A stretch of DNA of 64,000 nt from Ascochyta rabiei (GCF_004011695.2 NC_082412.1:1364001-1428000); one strand, 5' to 3'; counted from the first letter of the stretch, positions 42,200 to 54,899 are shown. The notes: generated from the sequence alone by a model not told the origin. Numbers and translations are program-made.

Positions 42200-44421
42200 G
42201 TGCGTTCTTCCAGACTGTATGGTTGATTAGGCCCTGAAGTCAACGGCGCTCTGTCGTTGTTTTCGTCACAGACATTGAATTCGAGAAGATCAGTTGATAA
42301 TTATGGACCAGGATTGACGTCATCATGACTTACCATTGGTCAACGCATCACCACCGCGGTAACAAGATTCCAATCGGATTGTCAGACACCGTGTAAGACG
42401 TCTTTCCTCGGCCTCTGATACCGCAAGGAGCTGCTCATAGTCGCCGAGAAGAGTAGAGAGTAGAGACCGGCACATTCACAAAGAGAAGCTGTACATGAAA
42501 ACTGACAGCCCGGCGTTCTATACCTAACACAGTACCGCATGCAATGGATTCTACTCAAGTGAGCCTTCCTCCTCTAGATCTATCTCATTCGTCTTCATCA
42601 CCGCCCACATCCCCTTTGATCCACCAATTCTGACAAACTACCCAGCCCTTCGTCTCTAACCACCCTCTGCTGTCTACACGCCCGACCATCCCCGCTACCC
42701 ATTTATCCCTATAGAAGCCTTGCCTAGGTCGATTCCAAGGATTTAAACGCGGATGATATACGTTGCAACTGAACCGTGCGTAGCTCGCCGCTCCAGTGAC
42801 GAAGTGGCTACAATGGCCTCGTTCGGTACACATCGCTGTTTCTTTGTGACTAGATACGTAGTCAACATCTGCTTGTAAGTTGTAATTGTTGATTTCTTGA
42901 AGCTGCAAGACGGCCGACTGGCTAAAAGAGGGCGATTCTGTCCATGTCTTGAGTGCGAAGTGCGCTGTGCTGCGTTCAATGATATGCTTCTTTGATGACG
43001 GCGTTAATCTCGATTGTCTGGTAACGAAATCTCTAGGGTACAGGCATTGCAGCTGTGTCTTGCCGCAGGGCTTGCACGATGTCTGATCTGTTCTCCTTCA
43101 TGGACAGGACGACAGCATTGACTTTTTGCGATGGCTGGGCTCTGTACCGTGCGTGCGGTTTTCTTACCCTGCTAGTACATTTGCTTTCATCCTCCCAGTC
43201 ACCACGACACCCAGTCCTCAGAATCATACCGCCTCTCTACTGCCGCTCTGAGTCTGCCCTTCGCTTCCATATACATTTGCTCCAGCGTCCACTCGCTTTA
43301 CTGCCCACTGCCACCCTCTGCCCCTCTCACCAACACTTCCGGCGGGGGCTGCTCACCCAACTGTGGATGTCTCGCGCATCTCCCGCCTTCGTGCCGAACT
43401 ATTCGGATTGCATCGAGATGCCCGTTGCAGATGTTTTGTTGGCGTCTCCGGTAATGCTGGCAACGTGTGATGCTTTTGGGTATAAAGCTGTTCACGCAGC
43501 CACACTGGGTGAAACGGCTTGCACTGATGCCGCACATTGGTCTTGTTGGAGTAGAGTGAGTTTGAGAGTATATGGTTGATGTTGCGATAACGCCAGTGGG
43601 TAGTTATTGTCGTTTCGTTGCTGCTTTTGCTTGGTGCTGTGGCACTTCTGTCAAGATGGTCTGAGCAGGTTGGGTGATCGATGGGGGCGAGAGGTGACGA
43701 GGCAACAGAATGATGGGTACGAGATGTTCTGGAGAGCTTGACTTGGTTGGCATTGCACTCATAGTAACATGCGCTATATGTATACACATTGTGGCTGGGG
43801 AGCTGAGGGTGGTGTCGAACAAACGGCAGCTTCTGTGTGTGTCACAGCGTTGGAAAACATTTTGCATCATCAAGTAGACAATGGCTGCTGTTAAGGTATC
43901 TGCGTAAATGTTGGTGTTGTGAATTGCGAGCTACCGTGCTGCTTTGTTCTGTGTGCCGATATTGAAAGGTGATTAGGACTAACAAAGACCTGAGATATTA
44001 GTGATGACAAGGATGCACGCTTGAGCAGTTGATTGGTTGTTTGCTTCAGCGTTCCTCGTGCGCTTTGCTTGAGGCAAGCTGGTCGTGTACCAATTGGTAA
44101 CGCGACTACGGTGGTGCAATTCCAGAGCGAACATTTCGACCTCCTGGCGTAAAGACACACCACCAGATCAAAGACCTTACTTGAGCATATTTATTTAAGT
44201 ACGGAGGGAAAAAATGGCGGGGGTGTGATTATTTGGTGGAAGTCGATTTATTTGTCGACATTCGTGAGCAGCACGACCACTTACTCAAACGTCTCGACCT
44301 CAGCCACGAACGACACGCTTCCTCAACCCGTATCTCAGTCTCACGTTTATTAATTTCTGAGACCCTTGATTTTCTCTTTTTTCACGTTTTTCACTCGTTT
44401 TGAGATTGTTACTGTTGTATA
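42200..44421. other. Gene-poor 2.2 kb with one candidate gene
   Basis: Apart from the candidate at 42585-43190, no frame is supported. A plus-strand frame of 174 codons at 43055-43579 starts with a weak context and lacks recognisable features. Confidence 0.5.
42585..43190 (-). CDS. Candidate Cys- and Trp-rich protein, doubtful
   Basis: A minus-strand frame stays open for about 170 codons (42585-43095) with no ATG until late. If joined through a 72-bp intron (43096-43167, GTAAGA donor) to ATG 43190, it gives 177 residues. It contains C-x2-C-x6-C (CKPCGKTQLQC, then LYPRDF), which is the spacing of the second half of a Zn2Cys6 cluster; the first half is not visible. The C-terminus is rich in Trp and Gly (GFYRDKWVAGMVG and WLETKGWVVCQNWWIKGD) and looks protein-like. 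The 5' end is unsure, the branch point is weak, and an open frame of this size can arise by chance in this window. No function can be given. Confidence 0.3.
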
Positions 44422-45419
44422 TTATGCATCGTTCACTGACCCCAAAAAACGGACCACTCTATCAGCAAACCACTGCTGAGACTCCAAACCAGACAGAACA
44501 TGGTCTGCTTTTGGTATTAGACTCGATAGCTGGCTCACTAGGTCGGTCGGAGACGCTCGAATCCATCTTTGAAGCAGCGCTTGCTTGTCCACAGCAGGAG
44601 GGACCATCTCATCCTTTTCTGAAGGCAGAATTAGTGTTGGGTTGTTCATTCTACCAAAAGTTCTGACTAAAACAGATTCTTCGATGTCGGAGGAGAAGAA
44701 GTCGTCATCGACACTGTTCGATATTAGTTGGAACAGAGATACATTGCGTGATCAGCATACCCTTTCGCTATCAGCGAATGCCAACGGTGCACCGATACCG
44801 GTGAGTCGAAAATACTGGGGACAAGATCTTTCGGCATGATCCTATCCTTGCTGCCCCGAGCAATCTCATCTTCGGCAAACTTGAGCGTCAGCTTGTAGAA
44901 ATCCGGCGTCATCAACAAGCTGGCTGTTTCTCGATCAGAAGTAGGTGCCTGCATTATATAGGCATTGACTGCAGGAGCTCTACACTTTGAGACTTCCATG
45001 TACTTCATGCAACCCTGGCAGCCTACAGGTACGGTTTAGTCACGTTCAATAGGTATCACATCAGGCAGGACTGCACCGGTGGAGGAACCCATCAACACAA
45101 CCTTTTCCTTGCCCAGTCCCTTGAGATATCTGACCAACGCAGCTATATCTTCAACGTCGTCTGCCAGACTCGAATAGCCAAAGCCAGTGAATGAGCTGCG
45201 CATACGGAATTCCCAGATCGAATACCCCAGCTTGGCGTCACTGATGGCTCCGAAAACGGTATCCAAGAGGACGAGAGCTGTATGCGGGCCACTTGTAAGA
45301 CCTCCTACGAAAATAAGTGCATTGTGTGATGAACTGTCGCCGCGCTCGTATGCGCATGTATTAGGCGTTGGAGAGGTGAAGGGGTGTACCGTTACTGAGA
45401 ATGGAGGAGGTACGGTCAT
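44422..45419 (-). CDS. DUF1749 alpha/beta hydrolase (SidJ-like esterase family)
   Basis: Exons 45077-45419, 44761-45022 and 44422-44713 on the minus strand (introns of 54 and 47 bp) encode 298 residues. The fold is seen in HNALIFVGGLTSGPHTALVL, EKVVLMGSSTGCQGCMKYME (the nucleophile elbow; G-S-S-T-G with the first Ser or the second as nucleophile), and PTLILPSEKDEMVPPAVDKQ for the Asp and the His is in PKADHVLSG. Family knowledge: DUF1749 includes SidJ, a hydrolase that releases iron from siderophore esters, and other esterases of unknown substrate. No signal peptide is evident, so cytosolic action fits. It cannot be told which member this is. No siderophore synthase is in the window. Confidence 0.82.
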
Positions 45420-46281
45420 GGCGAAAGTGTTATCTGTATTTCAATGGAGGATATTAAGACTATAACGTCGGTCTTTGCTTGATAAGCACGGTTTATGTAG
45501 TCTGCACATCTGCAAACTGCAGTTACTAGATCAGGCATTCCATCGTCGCCAAGGACCAACCATACTTCAGTGGGTAGCATCTCGTACGTGAGACCCTCTG
45601 ATTGGTGGGTCAGGTCAGCAGCTGAAAAGTTCTGTGATCAGACTTGCATGCGCATGGGGTACTTTGTGCCAAAGGCTTGTTCTCTCAACCTAGGTCCGTC
45701 AGGTAAGATCTCATCATTCCAAATAAGGCTTGACTGAGCATGCTGGAGCAGTGGTATATTAAATGTCCAGTGATTCGTACATAGCCACGCGTCTGCTTGC
45801 AGATGTCACGGTTTCGAGATGTGCTGATACTAGAGACTGAAACTCGCAATGTGTCGAACGGCATTTTGGCCTTGGCGGACGGCACTTTCTGCCATAGAAT
45901 AGTGCTTCAAACATCATGTCAGTAGTGCCAAGCCTCTGTCACACACTGTCAAATGTGATGAGCTGAGGCAGATGGTGGACTTGTTGGAGATCAGATGGGT
46001 TACGGTAAAGATCGACCAGGTACGACTAACGCCGCTTCATCTGGGGTTTCGGGAAGAACAACCCCACTCATTGACACTACGAGACTATACATACCCCAAA
46101 GCTATGGGATAGTGGGTATATCGACTCTGTTCCTTCTTTCGTAGAGCTGGTCTCTCCTTTATCTCTTCTTCTGGACTCCATAACAAGTGTACCTATACTT
46201 TGTAATTTTGGTCTGCTGGCAGGCTTCTCTCTACCTCTCATCCAATCTATTAACTTAAATCCTATCCACAAGGCGAACAAA
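45420..46281. other. Divergent intergenic region, DUF1749 and MFS genes
   Basis: These 862 bp separate divergent starts. No supported gene or repeat is seen; promoters of both flanking genes are expected. Confidence 0.55.
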
Positions 46282-47909
46282 ATGGGGTTGGGAGTGTTGG
46301 ACGATCGCCAGATGGCTGCTCCTCCCGGAACGTCCACGCTTGGTGCATCAGCAGCAGCCGGTACGTAAGAATGCATCATTTTAGGAAGCAACAACGACTA
46401 ACAGAGGATTGCTGTGCAGAAGATCCGTCAGTCGACACTACTGGAATGAAGCGTGATGGCGATATTGTTCTCCAGCCTCAGCCGTCCGACAGTCCGAACG
46501 ACCCGTTGAACTGGTCCGCGGCACGGAAGGAAATTATTATGATCATTCTGGCATTCAGCTCTGGTGTCACAACTTCCCTTGGTCCCATGGTTACTCCAGG
46601 TCTACCACTTATCGCCAAAAAGTACAATGTCAGCATCGATATGGTCGCGAGTCTCGTCATTGGATTCCTCGCATTCTGGATCGGCTTCACGACATTCTTC
46701 ACCGCAGCTGGTGCCAACATCTGGGGCAAACGACCTTTCTTTGTGATATCTACCATCTTGCTCTTGGTCACCAACGTATGGGGCTATTTCACCAAATCGT
46801 TTGTGTCCCTGGCTGTTATGCGAGTCGTCCAAGGTATCGCTTCCGCACCGCTTGAGACTCTGGTCACATCCACCGTCTCAGACATGTACTTTGTCCATCA
46901 GAGAGGAACACGCATCAGTATATGGGGCTGTATGCTCGCCAGTGGCGTTCTCCTTGGCCAGACCATTGCAGGCGCGATCATCGAGAATATCTCCTTTGAG
47001 GCCACCTTCGGCATCTCGGCTCTGATCTTCATTCCCATCCTCCTCGCCATGTATTTCCTCGTTGTCGAAACGACCTACTATGGCTCCCGTCCTGGCTCGC
47101 AGAAAGAACTTGAGCCAGAAGAAAAAGGCTCATCTTGGTCCGAGTATGGCGAAGACAAAGAGACGTACCGTCAACAAATCGCACTCTTCCGCGGTCGCCT
47201 CTCCACTGAGTCTTTCTGGCGAAATGCATGGAAGCCTGTCCCACTTATTGCTTATCCCGCCGTGCTTTTCTCTACTGTAGTCTACGGCACGTACTTCACC
47301 TGGCTGCTCACCATCTCCATCCTCTCAGTGTCCATCTTCTCCGCACCTCCATACTCTCTTGGACCCGCGCAAATTGGCCTCACAAACCTGCCTCTTCTTG
47401 TTGTAGGCCTCATCGGCTCACCCCTCTCAGGCTGGGCAGCAGATTCCATTGCAAAGCTCATGGCGCGCAAGAACAAGGGCGTTTTTGAGCCTGAGTTCCG
47501 CCTTACTCTTATGCTGCCTGCTGTCATCTTTGCGACAATCGGTTTTCTGGGCTTCGGCATCAGCGCCCAGCGCGGTGCTTCCATCTACCAACTCATTGCT
47601 TTCATGTCAATCCACTCTTTCAGTGTGCCATTCGCAAGTACGGCGAGCTTAACGTATGTCATCGATTGTCATCCACGAGACGCAAATCAAGCGTTTGTTA
47701 CTATTAATTTTACCAAGGCTGTGTTCACCTTCATTGCCACCACATACGCGAACGGCGTCATGGCGAGCATTGGACCGAGCAAGGTGTTCGTGGCAATCAC
47801 GATGATTAACTTGAGTGTTTGTGCCTTGACGATTCCGGCTTACGTATTTGGGAAGAGGTTTAGGGCTCTGGTCGCGAGGAGTACATTCGGTCAGAAGTTA
47901 TCAGGTTAA
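46282..47909 (+). CDS. MFS multidrug/polyamine antiporter, DHA1 type
   Basis: Exons 46282-46360 and 46420-47909 with a 59-bp phase-1 intron encode 522 residues. The N-terminal cytosolic segment ends in DSPNDPLNWSAARKEIIMII, a signature of fungal DHA1 transporters (FLR1, TPO, CAF5 types). Twelve hydrophobic helices follow, with FFTAAGANIWGKRPFFVIST (motif A equivalent), ASAPLETLVTSTVSDMYFVH and RGTRISIWGCMLASGVLLGQ (motif B region), and a Lys/Glu-rich loop near residues 240-265. Family knowledge: proton antiport of drugs, polyamines or fungal metabolites at the plasma membrane. The substrate is not predictable. The stop is only 143 bp from that of the GPI protein gene on the opposite strand. 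Confidence 0.92.
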
Positions 47910-48052
47910 GTGTCTCGTTCCTGAAAATGAAATAGTAACACGGGTGATGCTGTGTTGATGAAGCAGCTTTTTCTTTCAGCCCTTTATTTGAGTTTCTGAG
48001 TGCTATTCACGCTGACCTGGGCGTTTTTGGTTCCTATGGTAACACCAGTACT

Positions 48053-48822
48053 CTAGAGGAACAAGGTGAAGACCGCGGCCAGCGCCGATGCAAGTATATA
48101 GGTAATGGTTTGCGCAGTAAGACCTGCTGCGCCACCGCTGGCCTGCTGAACTGAGCCTGCAGCCGTATCATCAGCATCCGAAGCTGGTTCACGTCAGCAC
48201 CAAGGAATTTAGACTACAAAATGCATCCCCGCAAAGACTTACCGTCGCCGTTCTGCTGCTGTCGCTGAGTACAGAAGCTCGTGAGAGTGGTGTTGGACTG
48301 CATCTCTTGCAGCTTAGTCGAAGCCTCTGCAATTTTCGCCTTCAGGTTCTCGATACCCGTCTCGTTCAGACCCTTCTTCTGCTCGAAAGCAGCCGTGGCA
48401 GTATCATTCCCTGCCAGCGAAGCCAATTTAGCCAACTTCATCATCTGCTTGCACTGCTTGACACTCTCGCGCTCAGCGTTCACAACGGTACATTCACCGA
48501 CGAGTGTGGTGTTGGTCTGCAAAGACTGCAATTCCGTCGTAGCGTTTGCGGCCTTTGCCTTAATGGCGTCGACTTCGGCGGTGTTGAGCCTGCCCTCTGC
48601 GACCCATGCATCCAATTTCGTCTGGTTACTTGCAAGCCCGGAGAGGACAGCGAGGTTGCGTATTTTTCGACATGACTTTTTAAGGGCGCGCTCCGTACCG
48701 TTAGACTCGGTATCGTTTCCATGCCTGCGAGGCTCGAGAGGTGGAAAGTTAACACTAGGCCAGGCGTAGGAAGTCGCCGCGCAAGCAAAGAGGAGTGCGA
48801 GCAGAAAACTCAAGGAACGCAT
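48053..48822 (-). CDS. Small GPI-anchored protein with duplicated Cys module
   Basis: Exons 48243-48822 and 48053-48183 on the minus strand with a 59-bp intron give 236 residues. The signal peptide is MRSLSFLLALLFACAATSYA. Exon 2 supplies the end GGAAGLTAQTITYILASALA AVFTLFL, a hydrophobic tail as in GPI anchoring; without splicing the protein would lack it. Between them are two 61-residue modules, C51-C111 and C124-C184, with identical Cys spacing, rich in Ala, Thr, Asn and Lys with several N-glycosylation sites. The predicted mature form is a secreted helical, surface-bound protein. I do not recognise a family. The start 48822 is chosen because the signal peptide begins there, although the frame is open further upstream. 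Confidence 0.78.
48271..48453 (-). repeat. Second copy of 61-residue module, GPI protein
   Basis: Codes for residues 124-184 (Cys to Cys). It aligns without gaps to residues 51-111; I count 25 identities in 61. Confidence 0.75.
48490..48672 (-). repeat. First copy of 61-residue module, GPI protein
   Basis: Codes for residues 51-111. Shared blocks include NxT, KAKxA and QTNTTL/QSNTTL, with terminal cysteines at the same spacing in both copies. Confidence 0.75.
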
Positions 48823-49809
48823 AGCTGACGTTGGGTATAATGTGAAGTGAGATATTGTTTGGACCTGCCGTGCGGTAAAGCTTGTGTTCGAGAATCGCAT
48901 GCGATGTGACGTTGGAAAGCTGCGATTCAGATAGCAGCACTTGATATGCACAACAGGCCGTGATCTCGAGATATGCATATAGCAATTTATGCATAATCGT
49001 CGACACCCACGCGGCCTCGCCGTAGTTGGAACCTGGCAGAAACGACTCTCATGCTGCTGTGAAGATGCAGTAAGACGAGCGTCTGCGACGCTGACGACGA
49101 AAATTGAAACCTGGAGCTAGAGACACCTGCCACTATGTATCCGAACCGGAATCTATGGCGCCGTGATGAGTGAATCAAGCATAGACGAGTTTGATGAGGT
49201 TCTGTCGCTAGTGGCCAGTCTCTGTGCTCGTTGAGACTCAACAACAGTGAGCCCGGAATGTCAGTGTTTCATATGCCGCTAAGATCGCGGCAGCTTAAAC
49301 GTTAGCCTGCACGTCAAGTCCCGTGCGTAGACTGTTTCGTCTCCCTGCAATGCAAAAGCACGCGGACGACGCCTGTCACTCGCTGTCGTCTCATCAGACA
49401 CGTCTGGACAGGCTGGGTAGCCATCTTTTGAGACACGAACCACATATATAACCGTTGCGATGATGTCGTGTCATCCAAAACCTGATCTGTGGGCGTCTGG
49501 TTCGGAAATGGAGCCATCTCATGATTTGGAAGAAACCAGCGTAGGTAGGCTGGCAGACTTCTCCGGCCTAATGCAGCCCAGACCAGCATCGGAACGTAGG
49601 GCAGACCAAAGCCTGGCTACTGGCGAGCTCGACTCTCAGTTGCAAACCTCTTCTCCTTGATTCCGCTGTGTGCACTCGTGTTTTTTTGTTCCTTCCCCAT
49701 CGCAAACCGAGTTGTTTGGGTAATGAAATGACGTCAGAGCGTTGCGTCTCAGCCGTCCCTCATCCTCGAATCGGAGCATTCTACATCAGAGTCGAACGGC
49801 TTTCTAGAG
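48823..49809. other. Divergent intergenic region, GPI protein and histidine kinase
   Basis: These 987 bp lie between the divergent starts. A TATATAA lies at 49444-49450. A further 5' exon of the kinase may exist here, but none could be chosen with confidence. Confidence 0.5.
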
Positions 49810-52800
49810 ATGGCAATCTTGCAGCAGGCTTGCGCTGAATATGAGTTGAGCAAGTACGCGCATATGCTCTATAGCCTCAATTGCGCATATCTTTGCTTAC
49901 ATGTCGTACAGATATCTCCAGCTTTTTCATGGCGACGAAGCGCTACTTCTTGCTGGAAATGCAGCCATTCGAAGTTCTTTGAACGACCGCGTCGAGCTCA
50001 CGGTCGTGCGCCTTGGTATTGTAGCCTCTCTTGGGGATTGAGCCGTGTGCTGATGAGACCCTCCAGCGGTTCAGGGAGCGTTTGTGGTACTCAATGACGC
50101 CAAACGTCTGCATTTCATCGCAGGTAGCCACAGAGCGAATGCAGACGATGTGTTTTCCCGAGTAGTGCTCAACTCTGAAGACAATGAATGGCTACACACA
50201 GAAGGCGCAGATCGACCATTATGGATTTCGTTGCTCCAGGAGATTATCGCGCTTCGCCCATCTGAACCCTGTCCAGCCAGCGAACGTGTATTCAGTATAC
50301 CAGCACTGCAACGGGACCCTCGAACCTCCCAGCTTTCGGCAGTTTCAGGATTTCCGCATTTGTCTTTCTTTGCAGGTACTCCTCTGACCTCACGGAACGG
50401 TCATAACATTGGTGCTATCTGTGTTGTGGACCAGATTGAAAGGCCACCATTATCAGCTTCGGAAACTGCGTTCTTGGCTGATACTGCCCAAAGATTGGTG
50501 GGCTTACTCGAATTTGCAAGAGAACGTACTTTTCATAACAGATGGACCGCTGTACAGGAAGAGCTTGACGTTTTCCTCAAGTCGCATTCTCTGCGCGCCC
50601 AGTTGTTCGAGGAGCCGCAGACCCTGGCAGGACGTAAATTCTTGACGCGAAAAAAGAACGCAGAAAAACCCAATGAGTCCGGGAATGAGCGTGTGGATCC
50701 TCACGTGTTAGCGGAAGATTCGCTTGCGGACCAAGCTAACCTGCCGACTGAAGGGCAGGAGTCCGAAAGGTTGGTGGTGGCCGGAGCCAAGCAAGATCAT
50801 CGTATTGCTGGACACGACAATGCCAGGGACGCGCGATCATTATTGGCCAAACGTGACAAAGACGACAGGAGAGGACCTCCAGGGGGCGAGACGACATACC
50901 GAAAAGTGTTTCGAAGGGCGGCCGAATGCTTACATTCTGCTTTGCAAGCCGATGGAGCTCTGTTCATTGATGGTCTGATTGGGTTTCATGGTGACACGCA
51001 ACCCGTTGCTGAGCCAGAGCAAGAGCTCGAACGCGAGATCGCACGCCCGCTGGTACACGGCAAAAAATCTGCACAGGTGGATTCCCTTTCAAAGAATGAT
51101 CAGACCAACATACCAGAGGACACATTCAAACCGCATGATTCTGATCCGCCCGGTACTCACAGCAGAATTTACACCAGCTCCGAGTACCTGAGAGGTGTCT
51201 ACGTTGAACGACCTGCTGAGATCCTAGGCAGCTCTGGTTCCGTCGATATGCTGAAAGTCGTGCAAATCTCAGGGTCTACAATCGGATTACCCGACATTGA
51301 TGAAAGGTGTCTGCAAAGGCTGATGGACCGTCATCCAAAGGGTGCAGTGTGGCATAACTCCAATTCAGGCTTCAGGCAGGTCAAAGATGAAACACTGGTA
51401 GATGTTGATTTGGGAGAGGAGACACACAGGCTGAAGTCCACATTCAAGGACATTGAACAGCTTATCTTCAAGCCGCTTACGGATCCTACCTCGCTCAAGC
51501 GTCTAGGGGCATTTTTTGCGTGGAGAACTACATCGGTTCGTCTGTTTACAGACGTTGTCGATCTTAAGTCATTAAAAGCATTCTTGCACGTTGTTGAGTC
51601 GGAGATTGCGCGGTACGATGCGGCCTTGGCTGGAAAACAGAGAGAGTCTTTTGTTTCATCTGTCAGCCACGAATTGAGTTTGTAACCACAGCTCTTAGAA
51701 TTTCAGCTACTGACGTCTGTACAGGAACACCTCTTCACGGTATCCTTGGTGCTGTTCAACTTCTTGACGAGACTGGACTTGACCCAACGCAAAAGTCACT
51801 TGCAGAAATGATCAACACTTGTGGATCGACTCTTCACGAGACGCTTACCATTGTGCTAAGTTACGCGAAGATCAATCAATTTGAACGTCGTCAACACGAA
51901 TACCGTCAGCGACGCCCGCCTGACTCGTCATGGGCACTGTCAGAAAAGCAAGGTCTTGCTTGCGGCCCTGATCGAGGTACGTGGTGGCATTCTCCCCAGC
52001 ATCGAGTCTCAAACTAATGTCATTCGAGATTACGAAGGGCTATACATATGCACAAATGTTGCTTTGCTATGCGAGGAGATTCTTGGTGTGCTCGAGGCCG
52101 GCAAGTCTTTTCAGAATGCGCACGGGAACGAAGTCATAGTGGTGTGTGATATTGAGTACGAAGAGAACTGGAACTACCACACAGAGCCAGGCGCCCTTCG
52201 ACGAATCACGGCGAACCTCATTGGAAACGCCTTGAAGTATACGAATAGTGGCTCAGTGGCAGTCTCACTAAGTGCAACCAGGCTCATCAAGGACAACCAA
52301 AGAATCAGCAACGATCTCACTTCAGGAAACACCCTTACCTTCACCTTTCGGGATACAGGAAAAGGCATGTCTAAAGAATTCATGGATAACGAACTATTTC
52401 TCCCATTCACACAAGAAGATTCAACATCGTCCAATGGAGTTGGCCTGGGTATGTCGATTGTGAAGAGCCTGGTCTCGTTACTGGGCGGTGAAATTCAAGT
52501 TCAGAGCGAAGAGAATAAGGGAACCGAAATCAACGTCAGAATACCCATGAAACTATGCAGCTCCGATGATCGGGAAAAGGGAGAGCCAACTTTAGAGTTC
52601 GAACGCAGTCTTCAAACAATTCGCGACCGAAAGCTGTCTGCGGTCATGTACGGCTTCCCGCAACACGTTCGCAATTCTCTCAAGGGCTATCTTTGCGATT
52701 GGTATGGTTGCAACCTTTTAGAACCCACAAACCACGCCAGACCAGATGTTGTCATGGTTGATGAGGGTAATGAGGAGGTTGAACAAGCAGTTAAGAAGAC

Positions 52801-53702
52801 TGCTCATGCATATGGCAAGCATGGTGTGCTTTTGAGCATAGTGATGGTTCCAAGCAGGATGGGGATGCGGATGGACCCAATCGATGGATACATCAAATGG
52901 GAGAGAGTGCCTCGTCCTCTTGGACCGAATAACGTAGCTCAAGGATTGTTGTCTTGCCTCGACAAATTAGACGAGCTTCGGAAATATAGCGAGAGCGCCA
53001 GTGTCGATCGGCAAGAACCGGAGAAAGAGCCACAACCAGAGAAAGGCCTATCGAACTTGCAAGAACTCAAAGACAGCTTACCAGAGAAGCTGTGTGTGTC
53101 TAGCCTGGAAGAGCCGCAGGTATCCAAAGCCACTCAAACCCCACCTGCATCTTCAAATTCATCCAAGCAGTCACCAGCGCCTAACAAGTCTGAGGACCAT
53201 GAAACGGACTCTACATCCAAGACTACAGGTGTTCTTCGCATCCTCATTGTGGATGACAATGGTCTCAACCTCAAGCTGTTAGAAGCTTTCTTCAAGAAAA
53301 GTGGTTATCACGACACGAAGCAAGCGAAGAATGGCAGAGAAGCAGTCGAAGCGGCGCAAAATTTGAGTGAGGGATTCGATATCATCTTCATGGGTATGTG
53401 TTTTGTCTGCTACGCCTTTTATATACGGTTCTGAGGTGAGACTGACGAAACTAGATCTTTCGATGCCTATAATGGATGGCTTTGAGGCAACACGGCAGAT
53501 TCGCAAGATGGAAGCTGGGCACGAGCGTGCTCCTTCTGCGAAAAATTCAGTAATTGTAGCCCTGACCGGTCTGGCTAGCCAGGAAGACGAGGACGAGGCT
53601 TTTAGCGCTGGCGTCGACTTGTTTCTCACAAAACCAGTGCAGTTCGCGAAGCTCACTAAATTGCTGCGTCAATACGAGGAGGGGACTCTGACGAGGTGCT
53701 GA
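49810..53702 (+). CDS. Hybrid histidine kinase with GAF-like sensor and receiver
   Basis: Six exons: 49810-49853, 49912-50015, 50067-51677, 51725-51976, 52029-53393 and 53455-53702, giving 1207 residues. The N-terminal part reads as a GAF-like domain (about residues 30-200: QGAFVVLNDAKRLHFIAGSH, FFAGTPLTSRNGHNIGAICV). The H box SSVSHELRTPLHGILGA has His about 584. The ATPase shows NLIGNALKYT (N box, about 734), RDTGKGMS (G1) and SSNGVGLGMSIVKSL (G2). The receiver (about 1073-1195) has LIVDDNGLN and acceptor Asp about 1126 in IIFMDLSMPIMDG, and LFLTKPV. No membrane segment is visible, so it is probably a cytosolic sensor. Both the Arg after the H box and the acceptor Asp codons are split by introns. 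The start is uncertain; more 5' sequence is possible. Confidence 0.88.
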
Positions 53703-54899
53703 CAGTCACAGGCGAATAGCTGAGTTACAGAGGATGGCCAACGATGACAAAACGACTTTAGACTAAGCTGATCGGGGTTAAGAGTCTGGACGTACAATCG
53801 ACGCCCAGACGGTGTCTTAAAACTTGCAACGACTCATTTGTAGACTAAGAACCAACGTTATCACTGTAAGCGCCACTTGCTGAGATGCGTTGCGCGCCCA
53901 GGTTGCATTCATGGCACTGTGAGTTCCAGCCTCGCGTCTTGTCCGCGAGGGCTGCCCTTCCAAAGGGTCACCCCAGAAACTGTTATTTTGCATCCTCTGC
54001 GAAGGGGGACGACTCGAAAAAACCACTCAACAGACCTATAAGCGTTTGTAGCGGTTCAAGACTGGGCGAAACCAGAACCACACATCTCCGAATCCCTCTA
54101 CACTTACAGCCAAGCACACGAACCCCTCCCCAACGCAACCTCAACAAGTACGAGGTGCACACCTCAGCCATCACCACCAGCCACCAACGCCCAGGCTCGT
54201 ACCCGTCCTTTACCCGCAATCTGGTCACGTCGCGCAGCTACACTGCCCCGGCTTCAAGACCCCTGCACTTGCCAACCGAGGAGGCCCGGGGGTCTTCACA
54301 CCCTCACTCCACCCGCGCCGCCTAACCCTGCTTTGTTCGCCGGGCTCGCTTCGCGTGGTCGAGAGATGTTCCTGCGTTGCGCAGAGTGTGGCGCGCCAGA
54401 ATAGAGCTGAAAGAAAGCTTCAGCGCACGACGTGCTCGTATAAACACACACACACGGTGCTGTATCTTCCCCAACAGCAGGAGAAGCAACACGTCGTGCG
54501 CCAGGCTGCGCTGCGATGAAAAGCCGCGCTCCGCGGGGACGTGAACGGGCAAGGCTGGGCTCGAGATTGGAGTTGCGGGCCGTGTGGGAGCAGAGTGGGG
54601 CCGCGGGCCAGGCTATCGATTGATGCACGAGGAAGGTGCATTCTTGCAGGCGGTTCCTTGCCATGTGGACAGCATGGCATGGCTTTGGGGATGAACTGAC
54701 GGCAAAGTCCTCCGAGGCAAACGGCTGATCACTCGATCCTCTGCAGTTGCGTGTGCACACCCAACAAGACACGACTGAGCCGCCAACCTTTGTTTTTGAA
54801 AGTGCAATGTGAAGGAATGTTCTAGTATTATTATCTATCTGAGTAAAGCGCATGTAAAACACCAATGACACCGAAGTGCTTTTCGTACCCCTCCCGAAA
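53703..54899. other. Convergent intergenic region, kinase and mucin genes
   Basis: These 1.2 kb lie between the stops of two convergent genes and hold a short CA repeat near 54447. A plus-strand frame of 146 codons at 53885-54325 is Arg/Ser/Pro-rich and not supported. Confidence 0.55.

Noticed and set aside
43055..43579. Plus-strand frame of 174 codons
   Set aside because: Antisense in part to the candidate at 42585-43190; no recognisable domain or signal peptide.
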